Origin: a virus
Direction: 5' to 3' (one strand)
Length of the DNA: 64,000 bases
IMG/VR virus record: IMGVR_UViG_3300020183_000053
Coordinates: 1-64,000 of that record
A program made the position numbers and the translations under genes. Positions 46,974 through 54,993 of this stretch are shown one piece after another; within the stretch, counting starts at the first letter, position 1, and each line of letters starts with the position of its first letter. A model generated the notes under the pieces. That model was given only the letters and a program-made list of their open reading frames with translations. It searched no databases and had not been told where the DNA came from.

Positions 46974-49900
46974 TTAGAACCTGCCACGGTCGAACCCGAC
47001 GTGCACGCCCGCCCGCAGTGTAGTGCGGCGCAGCTCTCGCTGCAGCCTCGGGGCCTCGCCCCGCTGGCCAGCCGTGAACAGCGCCTCGTCCAGCGTGCGC
47101 CCGTTGGCCTGCACCACCACCTGCAGCTGCTGCCCAGCGGCTGCGCCTGCACCACCAGCCACCGCGCCCTGCATCGCCGTGGCGGCCTGCAGCATCGCGC
47201 TGGCCAGCCCCGCAGCTGCAGGCACCTCCAGCTCGCCGGGCGTGTAGCCACGCGCCGCTGGTGCCAGCCCAGCAGCCAGCTGCCCACCCATAGCGTCCAG
47301 TGCCTGCCGTAGCAGGTCGGCGGGGCGCTGCGCAGCGATCACATAGTCACCCGGTGCAAACCGGGCGCTCAGCCCATCGGTGCCTGCCTTCACGGCACCG
47401 GGCGTGTCGCCGAACGATGAAGTCTCCGCGCGGCCCAGCGTGAAAATCTCGGTCAGCACGTCCTTGAAGAACTGCACCAGCCGCTGCAGGCCCGCCACGA
47501 CAGCCTCACCGATGCCCCGCGCCAGTGTGGCCAGCGCCTCACCGAGAGCCAGCACCAGCCCCACAGTCAGCTCGTACAGAATGGCAGGCAGGCTCTTGAT
47601 GATAGCGGGCACCAGCTCGGTGATGAACGCCACCACCAGGGTGGGGACAAGCCCGATGAGCGCGGTCACAATCTGCGGCAGTGCGTTAGCGACACCACCG
47701 ATAACCGCAGGAATAAGCCGAACAATCGCTGAGATAAGCTGCGGCAGCATCGTGATGATGGCCACAATCAAGTCGGGCAGCATGGCCACCACACCCACCA
47801 CGATGTCGGTCACGGCCAGCAGCAGCGCCTCCACGATGGACGGCAGCTGCAGTATCAGCTCCTCCACCAGCAGGGTGACCGCCTGCAGCAGTGCCGCCAC
47901 CAGCTGCGGCAGCTGCTGCACCACGCCCGTGATCAAGCGCGGCACCTCGGCCACCAGCACAGTCACCACCTGCAGCGCGCCCTGGGTGAGCGCCTGCACG
48001 ATGGTGGGCAGCTGGGCGATGACCACCTGCACCAGCCCCAGGGCGGCGTCCACCAGTGCGGGCACCAGCGCCTGCACCACCTGCACCAGCGCCTGCACCA
48101 GCTGCGGCACAGCGCGCAGCACGGTGTCCACCAGCACAGGCACCAGATCAATCAACGCCACCACCGCCTGCAGCAGTGCGGGCAGCGCGGCCTGCAGCGC
48201 GGCCACCAGCGCCTGCACCAGCGCGGGCAGCTGCTCCACCAGCGCCTGCACCAGCACGCCCACACTGTCGGCCAGCGCCTGCACCACAGTGGGCAGCTCG
48301 GCCACCAGGGCGGCCACCAGGGCGCCCGCAGCCTGGGCCAGCGTGCCAGCCAGCCCAGGCAGCGCAGCGGCGAACTGCTGCACCAGGGCGGGCAGCTCGG
48401 CAGCCAGCGCCTGCAGCGCCGCAGGTGCTGCCTCCACGAACGTGGCCAGCAGGTCGCTGGCGCCGCCCAGCAGCTCCTGCACGTACAGCACCGCACCCTC
48501 TGCTGCCGTGGCGGGAAGCCCAGCCAGCGCGGCCTCGTAGTCGGCGGGCGACAGCTCACCGGCTGCCAGCTGCTCCTGCAGTGCGGCGGCGTCGGCCATG
48601 CCGCTGGCAGCAGCGTCCACCGCACCGGACAGGCTGAACGCGAACCCGGTCAGCTGCCCGAACAGGTCCACCACACCACGCGCGGCGCTGGCGATACCCA
48701 CACCGATGGCGCGGGCCACCGCCAGCGCGGCGCGTTGCACAGCGCCGAAGGCTGCGGCCATCACCTGGGCGGCCTTGCTCGTTTCTTCGGCAGTATCCTC
48801 GCCCGCTGCAATGATGGCAGCGGCATAGTGTGCCACCACTGCCTGCCGCTCGGCCAGCTGGTCCTCACCCAGCCGTGCCAGCAGGGCGTCCCGCTCACGC
48901 TCCAGCTCGATCACCTTGCGGTTCTGGCCAGCGGTCAGCAGCACCACCTCTTCAGTGAGCTTGCGTTTCTGCTCCAGCACCCGCGCGTCATACACTGCAT
49001 TGATTTCGGCTATCTGCTGCTCGGTTGCCTCGCTGTTCGCCGCCAGGGTGCGCAGCCGGTCCAGCTCGATGCGCTCCAGCTCATTCATCCTGCCTTCCGC
49101 GTCGGACAGCTGCAGCTGCTCGATCTCGGCGTTGATGGCTGTGTATGTCTCACGCACCCGCGCCAGCGTTTCGGCAGCCTCCACCTCTTCCAGCCGGGCG
49201 CGCGCCTGCATGAACCTCAGCATCACGTCCAGCCGCTCGGCGCTGCCCGCCTCATACAGTGCCAGCTCCTGCTGGAACTCCAGCTCCAGGGCGGCGCGCC
49301 GGGCGGTGGTGCGCGCCTGCAGGTCGGCCCGCTCACGCTCAGCGGCGGTGCGCCCTGCGGCGGCCAGCGCATCGTCCAGCTGCTGCACCAGTGCCTGCTG
49401 CTCCTGCTGCTGCTGCGCCGCAGCGTCGGCACGCACCACCGCCACCACGCGGGCGCGCTCCTGCTCGGCGGCGCGCACCTTGGCAGTCTGCCGACCATAT
49501 GCGGCCACCTCCGCGTCGAATACCTTGTTCAGATCTGCCAGCTCGTTTTGAAGCTCCAGGGCGGCCTGCTGGGCGGCCTGTACCTGCCGCCGGGCGATTG
49601 CGTCCTCGACCCGCTCCACAGCTTTCAGTCGCGCCTCGTATGCCTTCTTTGCCTCGTCCGCGCCAGCCTTGGCCGCCTTGCCTGCCCCCTCGTCCTCGTC
49701 GGCCATGCGCCCGGTGCTGGCCGCCGCAAGGTGTGCGGCGATCTCTTTTTTGGCCAGTGCCTGCGTTGCCAGGGTGGCACCCTGCGCCAGCCCCTCGGCC
49801 TTCTCGCGCGCGTCATCGACACGTGCCGCAAGCTCTTGCGCCCGCGCCCGTGCCTCCTCTATGCTGCCCGCCAGCCCCTGGATCTGCGTTTTGAACGCCA

Positions 49901-51887
49901 CCGTGGCCTGCCCACCAGCCTGGGTGAACGTGTCATAGGTGTCGATAGCCTTAGTGTACCGGGCCAGCTCGCGGTTCAGGGTGGCCACCTCCCCACGCGC
50001 CGCGCCCTGCGCCTGCTGCAGTGCCGCAGCGGCGTCAGCTGCCTGGGTGCTGGTGTCGTATTGCAGCTGCAGTGCGGTGGCGTGGTCCAGCACCACCTCG
50101 GTGCCGCCCAGCGTGGCGACGAACAGATTGCCGCTCGCCAGCCCAGCCTGCACACTGGCAGTGTCCAGCGCCTGCAGGCGCTCCAGCTGCTGGTCCAGCG
50201 TGCTGGTCAGCTCGCCCTCGGCCTGCAGCTGCAGCTGCAGCTGGCCCAGGCGCACGCCCTGCTGCGCCGCCAGGGCGTCGGCGGCGGCACGCTGCGCCTG
50301 CGCCCGCGCCTCTTGGTCCGCTGCCAGTGCCGCCTCGGCGGCGCGCAGCCGTTCGGCTGCGGCCTCGGCCTCGTTGGTGGTGGAAACAAGGTAGATGAGG
50401 CCAGCCACCAGCGTGCCGACAGCAGCTACCACTGCGTAGATGCCACCAGTGGCAGCGGTCAGTGCCAGCATCACCGCGCGAATGCTGCCGCCCATCGCGG
50501 TCAGCGCGGTGATGCCGCCCTGCACAGCGATAGTGAACACGCGCACCTTGTCGGCCACCCATACCAGCAGCATCGTTTTCGCAAGCGTGTCCAGCGTTGG
50601 AATCATGCGCACCAGCAGAACCACGGCGTCCCGCAGGCCAGCCACGAAGTCCACGAAGGTGGTGGCAATCATGGCGCGGTTCTCGCGCAGGAACTTGACC
50701 GCCTGCCCCACCATCTGCTCAAAGCTGTTACCGATGGTGCCAGCTGATCGGTTGAAAACAGCGGCCACGTAAGCGATAGTGCTGGCAAGCTCGTCAAGCA
50801 GGTCGCCCAGCGGCCCCTTCATGGTGTCGAACAGCGACAGCATGAGTTCTTGGAACGCTGACAGGGCAATATCGAACCGCCCTTGCACCGTGTCCGTCAT
50901 CCTGTTGTAGAGCACCTCGGCCTGCCCGGCGCTGTTTTCCACTTGATCGAGCAGTGTATAGTATCCTGTAGTGCTGTCCCCGAACTGTCGCGCAATCTGC
51001 GCCACGTTGGCACCACTGCGCTGCCCGAACACGTCGAGGGCGTCGCTGGTGGTCATGGACACACGCCCCACCGTCGTCATGATTTCAGCGAAGCTGTGCA
51101 GTTCGGGGTTGATGTCCTGCGCCGTCAGCCCATACTTGGCCAGCGTGCGCTGCGCGTCCTCGGTTACGTTGGCTGCGGCAGACAGCGCCATGCGAAAGTT
51201 CGTGCCCGCCATCGAGCCTTCGAGGCCCAGGTTTCGGAACTGCGCCACCGCTGCCGTCGTTTCCTCAAGCGAGTACCCGAAGCCTGCGCCAACGGTGCCA
51301 GCGTATTTCATGGCCTCGCGCAAGCTCTCCACGTCAAAAAGCGACTTGCGCAGTGCAGTGCTGAACACGTCGGCCACTCGGCCCGCCTGTGTAGCGTCAA
51401 GCTGAAACTGCGACAGGGTGGCAGCGGTGAGCGAGGTCGCCGTGGCCATGTCGGTGCCCGCGCCAGCCGCGAACAGCAGCGCCGGGCCGCTGCTGTTCAG
51501 AATGGCGTTCACGCTCATGCCAGCGCGCGCGAAGTCCTGCATCGCCGTGGCGGCCTCGGTCGCCGTGAACTTTGTGCTGGCTCCAAGCTCGCGCGCGCGC
51601 GCGGTCAGCTGCGCCAGCTCGGTGTCGCTGGCACCAGCCACGGCGCCCACCGTGGTGATGGCCTGCTCAAAATCGGCGCCCACCTTGACCGCAGCCACAC
51701 CGAACGCGGCTAACGCTGCACCAGCCGCAGCCAGTGCACCCGTCACAGCTGTGTCGAGACTGTCCGCGAACTTTACGCCAGCCCCCTGCATCTGCTCCAG
51801 CGCGCTGGTGGCGCCCTTGATACCACCACGGAACTGGCTGTCCTCCAGTCCCAGCTCGACCAGCAGCTTGCCGATGGTTGACGCCAT
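46974..51887 (-). CDS. Tail tape measure protein
   Basis: 1637 residues, the longest gene. ATG 51887 is 7 bases from GGGAG (GTG 51893 also possible). The N-terminal domain is the tape-measure core: LVELGLEDSQFRGGIKGATS, GADFEQAITTVGAVAGASD, AFTA-type LGASTKFTATEAATAMQDFA and FGVSLEETTAAVAQF-like GFGYSLEETTAAVAQFRN. Two hydrophobic regions follow, then coiled coils, then a long hydrophobic array of leucine/valine helices separated by single Pro residues (about residues 1120-1480). Sets tail length and is ejected into the cell. Confidence 0.95.
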   Translation of the reverse strand: MASTIGKLLVELGLEDSQFRGGIKGATSALEQMQGAGVKFADSLDTAVTGALAAAGAALAAFGVAAVKVGADFEQAITTVGAVAGASDTELAQLTARARELGASTKFTATEAATAMQDFARAGMSVNAILNSSGPALLFAAGAGTDMATATSLTAATLSQFQLDATQAGRVADVFSTALRKSLFDVESLREAMKYAGTVGAGFGYSLEETTAAVAQFRNLGLEGSMAGTNFRMALSAAANVTEDAQRTLAKYGLTAQDINPELHSFAEIMTTVGRVSMTTSDALDVFGQRSGANVAQIARQFGDSTTGYYTLLDQVENSAGQAEVLYNRMTDTVQGRFDIALSAFQELMLSLFDTMKGPLGDLLDELASTIAYVAAVFNRSAGTIGNSFEQMVGQAVKFLRENRAMIATTFVDFVAGLRDAVVLLVRMIPTLDTLAKTMLLVWVADKVRVFTIAVQGGITALTAMGGSIRAVMLALTAATGGIYAVVAAVGTLVAGLIYLVSTTNEAEAAAERLRAAEAALAADQEARAQAQRAAADALAAQQGVRLGQLQLQLQAEGELTSTLDQQLERLQALDTASVQAGLASGNLFVATLGGTEVVLDHATALQLQYDTSTQAADAAAALQQAQGAARGEVATLNRELARYTKAIDTYDTFTQAGGQATVAFKTQIQGLAGSIEEARARAQELAARVDDAREKAEGLAQGATLATQALAKKEIAAHLAAASTGRMADEDEGAGKAAKAGADEAKKAYEARLKAVERVEDAIARRQVQAAQQAALELQNELADLNKVFDAEVAAYGRQTAKVRAAEQERARVVAVVRADAAAQQQQEQQALVQQLDDALAAAGRTAAERERADLQARTTARRAALELEFQQELALYEAGSAERLDVMLRFMQARARLEEVEAAETLARVRETYTAINAEIEQLQLSDAEGRMNELERIELDRLRTLAANSEATEQQIAEINAVYDARVLEQKRKLTEEVVLLTAGQNRKVIELERERDALLARLGEDQLAERQAVVAHYAAAIIAAGEDTAEETSKAAQVMAAAFGAVQRAALAVARAIGVGIASAARGVVDLFGQLTGFAFSLSGAVDAAASGMADAAALQEQLAAGELSPADYEAALAGLPATAAEGAVLYVQELLGGASDLLATFVEAAPAALQALAAELPALVQQFAAALPGLAGTLAQAAGALVAALVAELPTVVQALADSVGVLVQALVEQLPALVQALVAALQAALPALLQAVVALIDLVPVLVDTVLRAVPQLVQALVQVVQALVPALVDAALGLVQVVIAQLPTIVQALTQGALQVVTVLVAEVPRLITGVVQQLPQLVAALLQAVTLLVEELILQLPSIVEALLLAVTDIVVGVVAMLPDLIVAIITMLPQLISAIVRLIPAVIGGVANALPQIVTALIGLVPTLVVAFITELVPAIIKSLPAILYELTVGLVLALGEALATLARGIGEAVVAGLQRLVQFFKDVLTEIFTLGRAETSSFGDTPGAVKAGTDGLSARFAPGDYVIAAQRPADLLRQALDAMGGQLAAGLAPAARGYTPGELEVPAAAGLASAMLQAATAMQGAVAGGAGAAAGQQLQVVVQANGRTLDEALFTAGQRGEAPRLQRELRRTTLRAGVHVGFDRGRF

Positions 51888-51905
51888 GATCACGCTCCCG
51901 CCTGC

Positions 51906-51914
51906 ATCCTATCG
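51906..51914 (-). promoter_or_regulatory. Late-type -10 element upstream of tape measure
   Basis: Minus strand GCGATAGGAT: -10-like TAGGAT. One of five related elements in gaps of the structural region. GTAGCCC lies 25 bases upstream, as at two other copies. No clear -35. Confidence 0.4.
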
Positions 51915-51934
51915 CACGGGTGGCCTGGGCGGGG

Positions 51935-52315
51935 CTACACGTCCTCGACAGGCAGGCCCAGGGCGGCCAGCTGTGCAGCCACGTCACGGTGGCCACCTGC
52001 TGGCGGCGGCTGTGCAGCTGCCTGGGCTGCCTGCGCCGCACGTGCGCGGGCTGGCTTCTTCACCTTGCCACCCAGCGCGCTGCTGATGGCACCCAGCACC
52101 AGATTCGCCTGCTCGGCTTTGTACGCCACCACGCACTGCGACACCACGTGCAGCTGCTGCCACGTGAGGCCCAGCACGTCGTCAAGCGTCCACCCGCTGC
52201 CGAACAGCATCCCCAGCCCCTGCTGCAGCTGCTCGATGGTTAGCCCGGCTGCGGCCCCACTCCGCTCGCCAGCACCTGCACTCCCTGCCCCAGCCTCCGC
52301 ACGAACCGCTCCGAG
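51935..52315 (-). CDS. Tail assembly chaperone, frameshift extension (gpT-like)
   Basis: 126 residues read by -1 frameshift from the gene 52240-52707. After CCCTTTC the -1 frame stays open through LGAVRAEAGAGSAGAGERSG and AAAGLTIEQLQQGLGMLFG, then GWTLDDVLGLTWQQLHVV and YKAEQANLVLGAISSALGGK. No ribosome site precedes the ATG at 52210, and coding continues well upstream of it, supporting fusion rather than separate initiation. Like lambda gpG-T, the fusion (about 257 residues) would bind the tape measure during tail assembly. Confidence 0.82.
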   Translation of the reverse strand, partial: LGAVRAEAGAGSAGAGERSGAAAGLTIEQLQQGLGMLFGSGWTLDDVLGLTWQQLHVVSQCVVAYKAEQANLVLGAISSALGGKVKKPARARAAQAAQAAAQPPPAGGHRDVAAQLAALGLPVEDV

Positions 52316-52707
52316 AAAGGGACGAGGGACACAGCCAGCTCCTCGATAGGCAGCACGTCCAGCGGGTCGCGCCCCTGCAGGGCGTCGGGGTAGGCAGCGG
52401 CGAACGCCTTGCCCAGCAGCTCAGCCACCTGCTCGTCCGTTGCCAGCTGCACCACCGCGTCCACCAGCCCAGCGGTGCCAGTGCCACGCACCAGCCCGAT
52501 GGCTTCACCCAGCTGCGGCAGCTCGGCCAGTGCCTTGATGAGACGAAATACCTGCACCTGACGCCGCGCCGGGATTGCGCCGGGCAGTGTCACCTGGGTG
52601 CCGTCCACGGTGCGCACCTGCACCTGCTCGGGCGGCACCAGCTTGTCCAGCAGTGCAGTCAGCTGAGCGTTGAAGTCGGGGTTGATGGCGTTGTCGGGCT
52701 GGCTCAC
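52240..52707 (-). CDS. Tail assembly chaperone (gpG-like)
   Basis: 155 residues, ATG 52707. NPDFNAQLTALLDKLVPPEQ, then QVQVFRLIKALAELPQLGEA, GLVDAVVQLATDEQVAELLG and IEELAVSLVPFSERF. Helical, between major tail protein and tape measure, the standard gpG position. The slippery heptamer at 52315-52321 lies near its 3' end (codons Val-Pro-Phe). Regulated ratio of short and fused form is expected from lambda. Confidence 0.85.
   Translation of the reverse strand: MSQPDNAINPDFNAQLTALLDKLVPPEQVQVRTVDGTQVTLPGAIPARRQVQVFRLIKALAELPQLGEAIGLVRGTGTAGLVDAVVQLATDEQVAELLGKAFAAAYPDALQGRDPLDVLPIEELAVSLVPFSERFVRRLGQGVQVLASGVGPQPG
52315..52321 (-). promoter_or_regulatory. -1 ribosomal frameshift site CCCTTTC
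   Basis: In the gpG-like frame the codons are GTC CCT TTC, giving C CCT TTC, an exact X-XXY-YYZ heptamer. Slipping back one base leads into the open gpT-like frame for 127 codons. Downstream GC-rich sequence could form a stimulatory structure. Confidence 0.85.
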
Positions 52708-52733
52708 GGTGCACCTCCTGCGGCGTCGTGGTT

Positions 52734-52742
52734 ACTGTATCA
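52734..52742 (-). promoter_or_regulatory. Late-type extended -10 element upstream of gpG
   Basis: Minus strand TGATACAGT: TG-A-TACAGT fits an extended -10. The same nine bases occur at 61958-61966. 27 bases upstream of the gpG-like start. Confidence 0.45.
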
Positions 52743-52832
52743 CGCCACCAGCCGCACCGGAACGCACGAACGGCGCAGCGTGGCGGTGCTCGCCTCACTG
52801 CGCCGCAGGGCGGCAGGTGCTGCCAGTAGCCG

Positions 52833-53384
52833 TCAGAGCTGGCGCTCCAGCTTGATCAGCTGCACGCGGGGCGCCAGGGCGTTGCCGTTCCAGTCGGTCG
52901 CCGAGCGGAGCGCGGTGTAGGAATACTCGAACTGATGCTCGTCCTGGCCCAGCGGCAGGGTGAGGCCCATGTCGCTGGTGGCCTTCCAGACGTACACGTT
53001 CATCGTATTGCCCGTGACCGCCATGTGGTGCTGGACCCATAGCGCACACTGTGTCACGATGGGGTCGCCGCCGAAGCTGAACGTCTCGGCGCTGCCCGAC
53101 ACGGTGGTGGTGCCAGCACCCATCGCCCGCGCGAAGTTATCGAAGTTCCACTCGATGCCGCTCACGGTCACCTTCGCGCCCTGGGTCTGCGCGAAGTTAT
53201 AGACAGGGATCTTGGGGTTTCCCTGGCTGATGTACCGCTTTTCGCTGGTGATCTCGATGCTGACACCATCCTCGGTGATGCTGCCCACGTCCACGGTGGG
53301 CGTGGCGCCAGCCACTCCCAGGTAGAGCACGGCGGGGCCGAAGCTGATGTCGTTGGTGGTTACGGTGGGGACGTTGAACGGCAC
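52833..53384 (-). CDS. Major tail protein
   Basis: 183 residues. VTTNDISFGPAVLYLGVAG, VDVGSITEDGVSIEITSEKR, VYNFAQTQGAKVTVSGIEWN and NFARAMGAGTTTVSG give a beta-rich tail-tube protein as seen in many siphoviruses. TLPLGQDEHQFEYSYTALRS is the C-terminal conserved part. Expected to be highly expressed and form the tube. Codons contain more GAC, ATC and AAG than nearby genes. Directly before the gpG-gpT pair. Confidence 0.9.
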   Translation of the reverse strand: MPFNVPTVTTNDISFGPAVLYLGVAGATPTVDVGSITEDGVSIEITSEKRYISQGNPKIPVYNFAQTQGAKVTVSGIEWNFDNFARAMGAGTTTVSGSAETFSFGGDPIVTQCALWVQHHMAVTGNTMNVYVWKATSDMGLTLPLGQDEHQFEYSYTALRSATDWNGNALAPRVQLIKLERQL

Positions 53385-53459
53385 GGGTGCCTCCGGTGCA
53401 CTGTGGGTGTTGGGCGTGGCACCGCTCGCGCCTCTCAGCGTCTGCTGCGGGATGCGCGC

Positions 53460-53468
53460 AGGGTATCA
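53460..53468 (-). promoter_or_regulatory. Late-type extended -10 element upstream of tail tube
   Basis: Minus strand TGATACCCT (TG-A-TACCCT), preceded by GTAGCCC 22 bases upstream and followed by TGCGCGC. About 75 bases before the major tail protein start. Confidence 0.45.
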
Positions 53469-53485
53469 CAGGCCACCCGGCTGGG

Positions 53486-53833
53486 CTACGGTCGGCGCGC
53501 GTCCTCCAGCCGGTTCCGCTGCCCGCAGCGGCGGCACGGCACCTCCACCACACCACCCGCACCTGGGCGCACGTAGCACACGAAGTCTTTGTAGCGCACC
53601 CGCAGCTCGTCTGTCTTTTCGTCGTATATGCCCAGGCGCGCGGCGCAGCTGGTGCAGCTCCACACGGTGTCACGCATCGTGGTGGCCTCGTCCCCGTCGC
53701 CGCTGCCGCTACCGCTGCTGGCGGCTGCTGCGGCCAGCACCGCCAGCTGCCCGGTCAGCGCCTGCACGGCAGCCTCCAGCTCGTGCAGGCCCACCTCCAG
53801 GCGGTGCAGCCGGGCGTCAGCGGGGGCTGCCAT
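53486..53833 (-). CDS. Com-like zinc protein, 115 aa
   Basis: ATG 53833 with GGAGGTGCGCG. Coiled-coil N-terminus (LHRLEVGLHELEAAVQALTG), Ser/Gly linker, then SCTSCAARLGIYDEKTDELR and EVPCRRCGQRNRLED, two CxxC pairs. The layout (C-x2-C, ~35 residues, C-x2-C-GxxN) resembles the small phage Mu Com translational regulator. Between tail terminator and tube genes; could regulate translation or bind RNA. Confidence 0.6.
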   Translation of the reverse strand: MAAPADARLHRLEVGLHELEAAVQALTGQLAVLAAAAASSGSGSGDGDEATTMRDTVWSCTSCAARLGIYDEKTDELRVRYKDFVCYVRPGAGGVVEVPCRRCGQRNRLEDARRP

Positions 53834-54020
53834 CGCGCACCTCCAGCCGCACGGTGCGCCCGCAGGCACCGCAGCCCAGGATGGTGTCGCTGCCATCGCC
53901 ACGCGCCCGCCCGGCTGCAGCCTGGGCGGGCAGTGTGGCCAGCGTGGCGCCGCAGGTGCACCGCACCCGCAGCGGCGGTCCAGCCGGTGCGTTCCCGGCC
54001 TGCCAGTCCTGTGTCCTCAC
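53817..54020 (-). CDS. Small zinc-ribbon protein, 67 aa
   Basis: GTG 54020 overlaps the upstream stop. VRCTCGATLATLP and ILGCGACGRTVRL form two Cys pairs of a zinc ribbon, and RLEVRDG ends the fold. Similar Cys arrangement to its neighbour at 53486, perhaps a duplicated module. Function unknown. Confidence 0.55.
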   Translation of the reverse strand: MRTQDWQAGNAPAGPPLRVRCTCGATLATLPAQAAAGRARGDGSDTILGCGACGRTVRLEVRDGSPR

Positions 54021-54454
54021 TGTCCGCTCCTGTAACTGGCGCGCACAGCCCACTGACCGCGCGCAAAGTATGCCCTCGTCGCCTCGTTCCAGCCATCCTC
54101 GGGGCGCTCGGTTTCCACACAGTAGCCAGCCAGCGCGATGCCATTCCGGCGCAGCAGCTGGTGCTGCAGCGCGGCGGTGCACGCATCGTAGATCCGCGCT
54201 GCCGTGCCAGAGCTTTCCCGGTCATAGCAGAACAAGTCCATCGTAACGACTTGGAACGTGCTGGTGGGGCTGGTGCGGCCAGCCACCAGATCGAACACCA
54301 CCAGCGGATAGGTGGCGCCGCCCGCGTCTGGTGTGAGCAGGTGCGCGCCGTGCACCTGCGCACCCACCAGTGCGGCCACACCAGCGTCGGCCAGCAGGTG
54401 GCTGCGGACCAGCAGCTTCAGCTGCTCGATACTTGGCGCAGGGTTCAGTGGCAT
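54017..54454 (-). CDS. Tail terminator-like protein
   Basis: 145 residues, ATG 54454 (GGAGGACCGTG). SIEQLKLLVRSHLLADAGV, TYPLVVFDLVAGRTSPTSTF, MDLFCYDRESSGTAARIYD, CTAALQHQLLRRNGIALAGY. The pattern LVF-x-spacer, then D-x-FCYD and a helix ARIYDAC corresponds to gpU/DUF3168-type tail terminators that cap the tube. Position between gp10-like and tail-tube genes agrees. Confidence 0.75.
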   Translation of the reverse strand: MPLNPAPSIEQLKLLVRSHLLADAGVAALVGAQVHGAHLLTPDAGGATYPLVVFDLVAGRTSPTSTFQVVTMDLFCYDRESSGTAARIYDACTAALQHQLLRRNGIALAGYCVETERPEDGWNEATRAYFARGQWAVRASYRSGQ

Positions 54455-54993
54455 CACGGTCCTCCAGCGCCGAAGCGAATACCCGCCTGCGTGCGCAGCT
54501 CTGCACCCATCACCAGCACGAACGCGCGCAGCATCTGCGGGCGCACGTGTGGGGCGCTGGCTGTCAGCCACAGCACGTCGCGCGGCAGCATCTTTCGCGT
54601 GCCTTCCACCACCCAGGACACGTGAGGCGGCACGTTAGCCCACCATCCGAGCAGGTAGTACGGGCGGGCGCCGCCACCAGCGCCACCAGCGCGGAACTTG
54701 ACTTCGCCCTGCAGCGCGGCGGCCATGCGCCCGGTGCGCGTGTGCACCACGTGCGTTTCGCCAGCGTGCACTCTGATAGTGCCGTGCCGCTTGGCATACG
54801 GGTGATCCATCCGGCGCAGCTGCTGCAGTGTGTGGTCGGTGCGGGTAAGGTTGGCGTAGACCGCGCCCTTCGCCACCTCGCCCGCCTTGCCCATCGCCCG
54901 GCCAGCGGCATCGCGCAGCACCCGGTCGGACAGCTGGCGCAGGTTGATCACCGTCGCCTCAATGCCGACCACCCGTGTGCGGTTCGCTGCCAT
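54454..54993 (-). CDS. HK97 gp10-like head-tail protein
   Basis: 179 residues. VINLRQLSDRVLRDAAGRAM, GKAGEVAKGAVYANLTRTDH, then RTGRMAAALQGEVKF and a GWWANVPPHVSWVVEGTRKM stretch: like the gp10/neck-type minor proteins whose middle contains a YxxFxEFGTxxM signature (here WVVEGTRKM). Ends with the tail terminator neighbour. Role: tail completion or connector. Confidence 0.7.
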   Translation of the reverse strand: MAANRTRVVGIEATVINLRQLSDRVLRDAAGRAMGKAGEVAKGAVYANLTRTDHTLQQLRRMDHPYAKRHGTIRVHAGETHVVHTRTGRMAAALQGEVKFRAGGAGGGARPYYLLGWWANVPPHVSWVVEGTRKMLPRDVLWLTASAPHVRPQMLRAFVLVMGAELRTQAGIRFGAGGP

